Assembly: GCA_035048495.1 (NCBI GenBank)
Contig: CM068542.1
Location: 37,849,109-37,913,108, forward strand
Source: Euptelea pleiosperma
Taxonomy: Eukaryota > Streptophyta > Magnoliopsida > Ranunculales > Eupteleaceae
Direction: 5' to 3'
DNA: 64,000 nt
A program made the translations under genes and the position numbers. The notes below the pieces were generated by a model. The model was not told the DNA's origin and ran no database searches. It worked only from the letters and a program-made list of their open reading frames with translations. Positions 60,047-64,000 of the stretch are shown here, piece after piece (the first letter of the stretch is position 1; every line of letters starts with the position of its first letter).

Positions 60047-60055
60047 TTCTAAAAA

Positions 60056-60875
60056 TGGGTTGTTATAAGGTTCAATGGCGTTGGACTCAAACGAATGCTG
60101 TGGGGCCCACATGGGTGAGCCCTTAGGACTGATTTTGGGTGAGGATCGGATCATGATCACCTCATCATCAAGATCATCTTCCAAAATTTGCTATTAAAAA
60201 AAATTAACGGCTCAGAATGAAGAGCACATTTTGGTGGGTTCAGAAAACTCAAACTGGCCGAATTATGTTGGTTTTTAGGGCAAGGAAGAGATATCAGAAC
60301 TTCATCATGCTTGTCAAAATAACAAATTATTTTGGAAATTTTTCCGAAAAACCAACATTCTTGGTGGTACCTAACTAGTCTACTTAATTCTTGGATAGAA
60401 TTAAGAGCGCAAATAAAAAAATGCTTGAGAATGTTGCAGTATTTCACTTTCGGACACACGTATACGTGCATAGAGATAGTGGTCGTTAGGTTAGACTAAA
60501 GAGAAGTTTACTAAATTCAACCCCACTCATCAAAATACCCTTCTTTGGATATTAATTAAGTTAATGGTCAGAGTTTTTTAGGTTTCTCAAAATGCTTGCA
60601 TTTACATTTTAGGGTTCGTTGGTCATGGGACAAAGCCTAATGGGGGTTCAAATACAAAATTTGCAACTTGAAGCATGCGCAGGTTCTACTTAAGGACCTT
60701 TTAAATTGGACCTAGCTAGGAATTAATCGATCACTTTGTAAATCTCTACCCAGTTCTTTTGAGCTGGACCTATGAATCAATTGATCACTTTTTACTTACA
60801 TGGGTACTATATTTATTGGAGTAAACTAGAACATGAGCTGAGAGTTCTGCAACCATGGCTAAGTCTCTCTGTAAT
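60056..60875. other. Intergenic, no gene seen
   Basis: AT-rich spacer between the Mutator-type MITE and the LTR element. A 104-codon frame on the minus strand has no recognisable motif. Confidence 0.45.
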
Positions 60876-61229
60876 TGTTACGATCTCACATTGGCGTACA
60901 CGTGGCTAATTAACGTAGATCGTAGGACCACTAGGGTAATTTATTATTTAGGGTAATTACTTATTTTAATTAGATCCAAGTTTGGTAAGATCGCATGTTT
61001 AGTAAGAATCTATGTTTGTTAGGTTTTCTTATTTAGATTCTCTTATTTTAGAAGTTGTAGGATCTCGAGGATTTGGTTGTTATTTTGAAAATATCTTAAG
61101 AAGGTTATAAATAAGATGTAAAACTTTTGGGAAGATCAATCAATGAATAAGAGAAACCATTAAAGCACCAAGTGTTAGAGCGTGACTCCCTCCAAGAGTT
61201 GAAGATATATAGGAACTGGGTTCTTATCA
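60876..61229 (+). repeat. 5' LTR (354 bp)
   Basis: TG...CA terminated. Contains GGTTATAAATAAG near 61103, a probable TATA box for element transcription. Highly similar to the 3' LTR, with roughly a dozen scattered differences by eye. Confidence 0.88.
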
Positions 61230-61231
61230 TT

Positions 61232-61243
61232 TGGTATCAGAGC
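61232..61243 (+). promoter_or_regulatory. Primer-binding site, initiator Met-tRNA type
   Basis: TGGTATCAGAGC begins two bases after the 5' LTR end and is complementary to the 3' end of plant initiator tRNA-Met, the commonest primer for plant LTR retrotransposons. Confidence 0.9.
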
Positions 61244-61259
61244 AAACACTCCTTAGACC

Positions 61260-61982
61260 ATGTCGAACGACGGGTACGAAATCATATTTCAGAAGATAGA
61301 GACTGAGATTCAAAATATCCATGTAAGTTACGATTCTCACGACCAAATGCTTGTAGAAATATTGCGAATGGTGACAGCCCTTGAAATATTGCAAATGCCG
61401 GGATTACAACATCGGGAAGAGGTTCGACCACCGTCTCCAATTTCTCTTGTGTCGCCAGCGATCAGCGGTAAGATACAGTGTGGAGATGAGAAAGGTGAAG
61501 ATAAAACTGCATCGCCATTAAAGCCAGTAGAGGGTCGACCACCTTCTCAGGTTACCGTTACTCAACAATTTTTGCATATGCGCAACGACCCGAAACTGAG
61601 TGCGAATCCCAGATCTACTCCAATCAAACCTAGTGCTGTAGTGAGGTCAAAATCTACGATCAAACCAAAAATGAAACCGAAGCTAAAGACCAAACCAGTA
61701 AAGGCTTCAAGAACTTCGACAAGGACTTCGTTGAAGAAAACGAAATCAGCTGCAAGGCGACATCCATTTGGGTTAGCGCTCAACATCATTTTAGCCGACC
61801 TCATGATCCGTGTTATTTGTAACACTTCAAGATTCGCATTAGCATTGGTACCATGGGCTATGGTTGATGTGATGTCATCAAACGCGATTTGGGATCCTGG
61901 TGGCGTCGACCTTGAGGACAAGGTCGCTTTCAAGGTGGCGGCATTGTTACGATCTCACATTGGCGTACACGTAGCTAATTAA
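61260..61982 (+). CDS. ORF of the LTR element, 240 aa (gag-like start fused to pol tail)
   Basis: Starts 17 bases after the primer-binding site. The N-terminal 45 residues look coiled-coil (FQKIETEIQNIHVSYDSHDQ), followed by a Pro/Ser-rich stretch and a basic domain (SKSTIKPKMKPKLKTKPVKA). The end SNAIWDPGGVDLEDKVAFK resembles the last residues of Ty3/gypsy polyproteins, where NATWE and LEDKV follow the chromodomain. The ORF therefore appears to be the two ends of a gypsy polyprotein joined by a large internal deletion. Its last 38 bases lie in the 3' LTR. Any role of the product is unknown. Confidence 0.55.
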   Translation: MSNDGYEIIFQKIETEIQNIHVSYDSHDQMLVEILRMVTALEILQMPGLQHREEVRPPSPISLVSPAISGKIQCGDEKGEDKTASPLKPVEGRPPSQVTVTQQFLHMRNDPKLSANPRSTPIKPSAVVRSKSTIKPKMKPKLKTKPVKASRTSTRTSLKKTKSAARRHPFGLALNIILADLMIRVICNTSRFALALVPWAMVDVMSSNAIWDPGGVDLEDKVAFKVAALLRSHIGVHVAN

Positions 61983-62328
61983 CGTGGATCGTAGGACCAT
62001 TAGGGTAATTTATTATTTAGGGTAATTACTTATTTTAATTAGATCCAAGTTTGGTAAGATCACATGTTTAGTAAGAATCTATGTTTGTTAGGTTTTCTTA
62101 TTTAGATTCTCTTATTTTGGAAGTTGTAGGATCTCGAGGATTTGGTTGTTATTTTGAGAATATCTTAAGAAGGTTATAAATAAGATGTAAAACCTTTGGG
62201 AAGATCAATCAATGAATACGAGAAACCATTTAAGCACGCAAGTGTTAGAGCGTGACTCCCTCTAAGAGTCGAAATAGAGCGTGACTCCCTCCAAGAGTTG
62301 AAGATAGGAACTGGCCGGGTTCTTATCA
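61945..62328 (+). repeat. 3' LTR (384 bp) with internal 30-bp tandem duplication
   Basis: Matches the 5' LTR except that GAGCGTGACTCCCTC(T/C)AAGAG occurs twice in succession (62247-62300), accounting for the 30-bp length difference. Confidence 0.88.
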
Positions 62329-62514
62329 GCAATCGTCATTTCCCGGCCCTTACATTTCCTTCTGGTGATTATATTAGTATAAGTTGTTGCGTTTGTTCTT
62401 GATTTGAGTGTGTACGTGTTGATTTCAAATTACTGGGTGTTCACAATTCCTATTGTTCAGGTTTTTGATATATTTTCTCTGTAATGTTTTTCTTTTCCTT
62501 TTTTTTTTCCGATT

Positions 62515-62561
<47 letters not shown>

Positions 62562-63720
62562 GTATTTGTGCTGTGCATGTAGTGATGATGGGTTATGTAT
62601 CAAAGGCAACTCTTGATCCATCGCCTATGCTAAGGCACTTGGTGATCGTGATGCTTGTCATGATCTAAGTTAACCCAGGTCCATCATGAGCTAATAAACT
62701 TCGGGCCCAAGCTTGGCCTGTAATACATTTGCAAGCTGGATTGCCCATAGCTGAATAAACTTGGTTTCAGGCCTGAACTGTACAGTTAATTAATGGACCG
62801 AACATGGAAGAGCCAGACCAACCTATGACCTTGTATTGAATTTGGAAACCCAAAAATAAGACCAGGCCGAGGTTAGACCAGGTCCACTCGTTCTGACCTT
62901 TGTTTGATAACTGTGTGGGACCCACTTTTTGGTCCTCCACTTTTTCAGATTTTGCCATGCAGAATGAGTTGGCTTTCCGAAAATAGGTTGCAACATTGAT
63001 ATGCTTCTTCCATTAATTCTTGAACTGGCATGGACCATACCCTACTGATATTCGCTCAAAATTGTATATTTTCCACTGTTATCTTCTAAGCGTTATTATA
63101 CTCTCCTACGTAAAACTGCTCTAATTATCCACTTTTCTACGTAAGAGTTTATTTCATTGCACAGAACACACTTTTCTGGACGAAATGATATATTTGCATG
63201 CATTAAACGCATTTCTGGAAGTCTAGGTATAAAGACGTTATGATCAAGTCTCGTTACATGCTTTTTTCTTGCAGAAAACTCGATCGAGCTATTCTCGAGA
63301 CTTGCGGGCCCACGATCAACCACAGAAGCCTAATATCAAAGCTTGAAGAGCCACAGGCTATGACTAGAAAATATGGGCCAAATATGGGTTGAATAAGAGG
63401 ACCAAAAAGTCGGCCCAAAGAACGAAGAGAGTAGGAGAGCCAATGACCAAGAGACAGACTAAAGCGTTTAAAGCCACATGAGTCAACAAGGAATGATGGT
63501 CTACTCTACTGGAGAAGTGTGAGGATGGTCACAGTGAAGACTAGGGTTCCAGACCCTCTGCCAATACTTTTATCTCCATTTTCTGATATTTTCTATCTCC
63601 TCCTCCTAATTTTCTATCTCATCTCTCCTTATTCTCTCTCTCTTCATCTCTCCGTCCTCGGATCTACTGACCTAACCCCAGAAATCCTGTCCGTTGGTTC
63701 TGTCTCATCTCCCTTAGCTT
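62329..63720. other. Intergenic, no gene seen
   Basis: Contains a (CT)n tract at 62517-62558 and otherwise unrecognised sequence. Open frames under 80 codons lack recognisable motifs. Confidence 0.45.
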
Positions 63721-63723
63721 TCT

Positions 63724-63790
63724 AACCGTTGGATCTTCAATCGGACCGTTGGATTTTCACCGGACCGTTGGATCTCTCTAGATCCGTCGA
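63724..63790. repeat. Short tandem repeat of a 20-bp unit
   Basis: ACCGTTGGAT(C/T)TTCA recurs three times at about 20-bp spacing, the later copies preceded by CGG. The fourth unit is degenerate. From here to 64000 no gene is visible. Confidence 0.6.
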
Positions 63791-64000
63791 TCTACCAATC
63801 TGAGTCCCAATCAAGTCACAATCCATCTAATAGTCATCAAATTATCTGTCACATCATCTTGTGAGATGATGGACATCATCAATCCTTGTGGACCAGTAGC
63901 CGGGCCCATCATCATCGACCCGTGGCCCGACTATTTAGTGGACCTCGCGATTTTCAAATGCTTTAAATTAATTATTTTTAAATAAAAAAGAGGGGTCCAC

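Larger units (their letters stand above)
60876..62328 (+). mobile_element. Complete non-autonomous LTR retrotransposon, Ty3/gypsy-derived (1453 bp)
   Basis: LTRs at 60876-61229 and 61945-62328 begin TGTTACGATC and end TTATCA. The flanks GTAAT (60871-60875) and GCAAT (62329-62333) are a 5-bp target duplication with one transition. TGGTATCAGAGC at 61232-61243 is the primer-binding site for initiator Met-tRNA. AAGGTGGCGGCAT just before the 3' LTR is a degraded polypurine tract. The interior is only 715 bp with one open frame and no protease, reverse transcriptase, RNase H or integrase. Confidence 0.9.

Noticed and set aside
61562..61933. 123-codon open frame on the minus strand inside the LTR element
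   Set aside because: Antisense shadow of the 240-codon frame; no motif.

Overview
The window looks like nuclear DNA of a dicot or magnoliid type flowering plant, probably not a grass. It is AT-rich, genes are split by long GT-AG introns, and intergenic DNA is filled with small transposons and CT/GA microsatellites. The species cannot be named from the sequence alone.

Layout. Positions 1-6.9 kb are gene-free and packed with small DNA transposons, including a miniature LTR element sitting inside a Mutator-type MITE. Positions 7.27-12.96 kb (+) carry an intact six-exon gene for a 344-residue membrane-anchored sulfotransferase-like protein. Positions 15.08-27.53 kb (-) carry an intact 15-exon gene for a 1016-residue polytopic membrane metallophosphoesterase. 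Its transcript probably starts near 32.1 kb behind a 4.4-kb leader intron. Both reading frames were joined by hand across every splice site and stay in phase.

Positions 34.4-58.9 kb hold the most notable content: six tandem + strand genes for C-TERMINALLY ENCODED PEPTIDE (CEP) hormone precursors. Each has a signal peptide, a variable pro-region and one canonical 15-residue CEP domain just before the stop. Copies 1-3 lack cysteines in the pro-region and lie in recognisable repeated segments of about 3-4.5 kb. Copies 4-6 share a Cys-containing pro-region. Copy 4 is broken by a frameshift and has lost the ancestral stop. All six share a TATA-like box, then a pyrimidine (CT)n tract in the leader, then the ATG; five keep a common motif upstream of the TATA box. 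Copy 2 has grown an 11-residue Pro-rich repeat.

The spaces between CEP genes hold a Helitron, Tourist-like MITEs (one nested in its own relative), Mutator-like elements with 9-bp target duplications, a tandemly duplicated SINE-like sequence and LINE RNase H relics. Positions 60.88-62.33 kb carry a complete non-autonomous LTR retrotransposon with an initiator-tRNA primer site, apparently a deletion derivative of a Ty3/gypsy element. The rest, to 64 kb, shows no gene.

How the genes relate. The two housekeeping-type genes have no evident functional link to the CEP array. The CEP array is best read as a local birth-and-death gene family for secreted signalling peptides. In known plants such peptides are perceived by CEPR leucine-rich-repeat receptor kinases and act in nitrogen signalling and root architecture.
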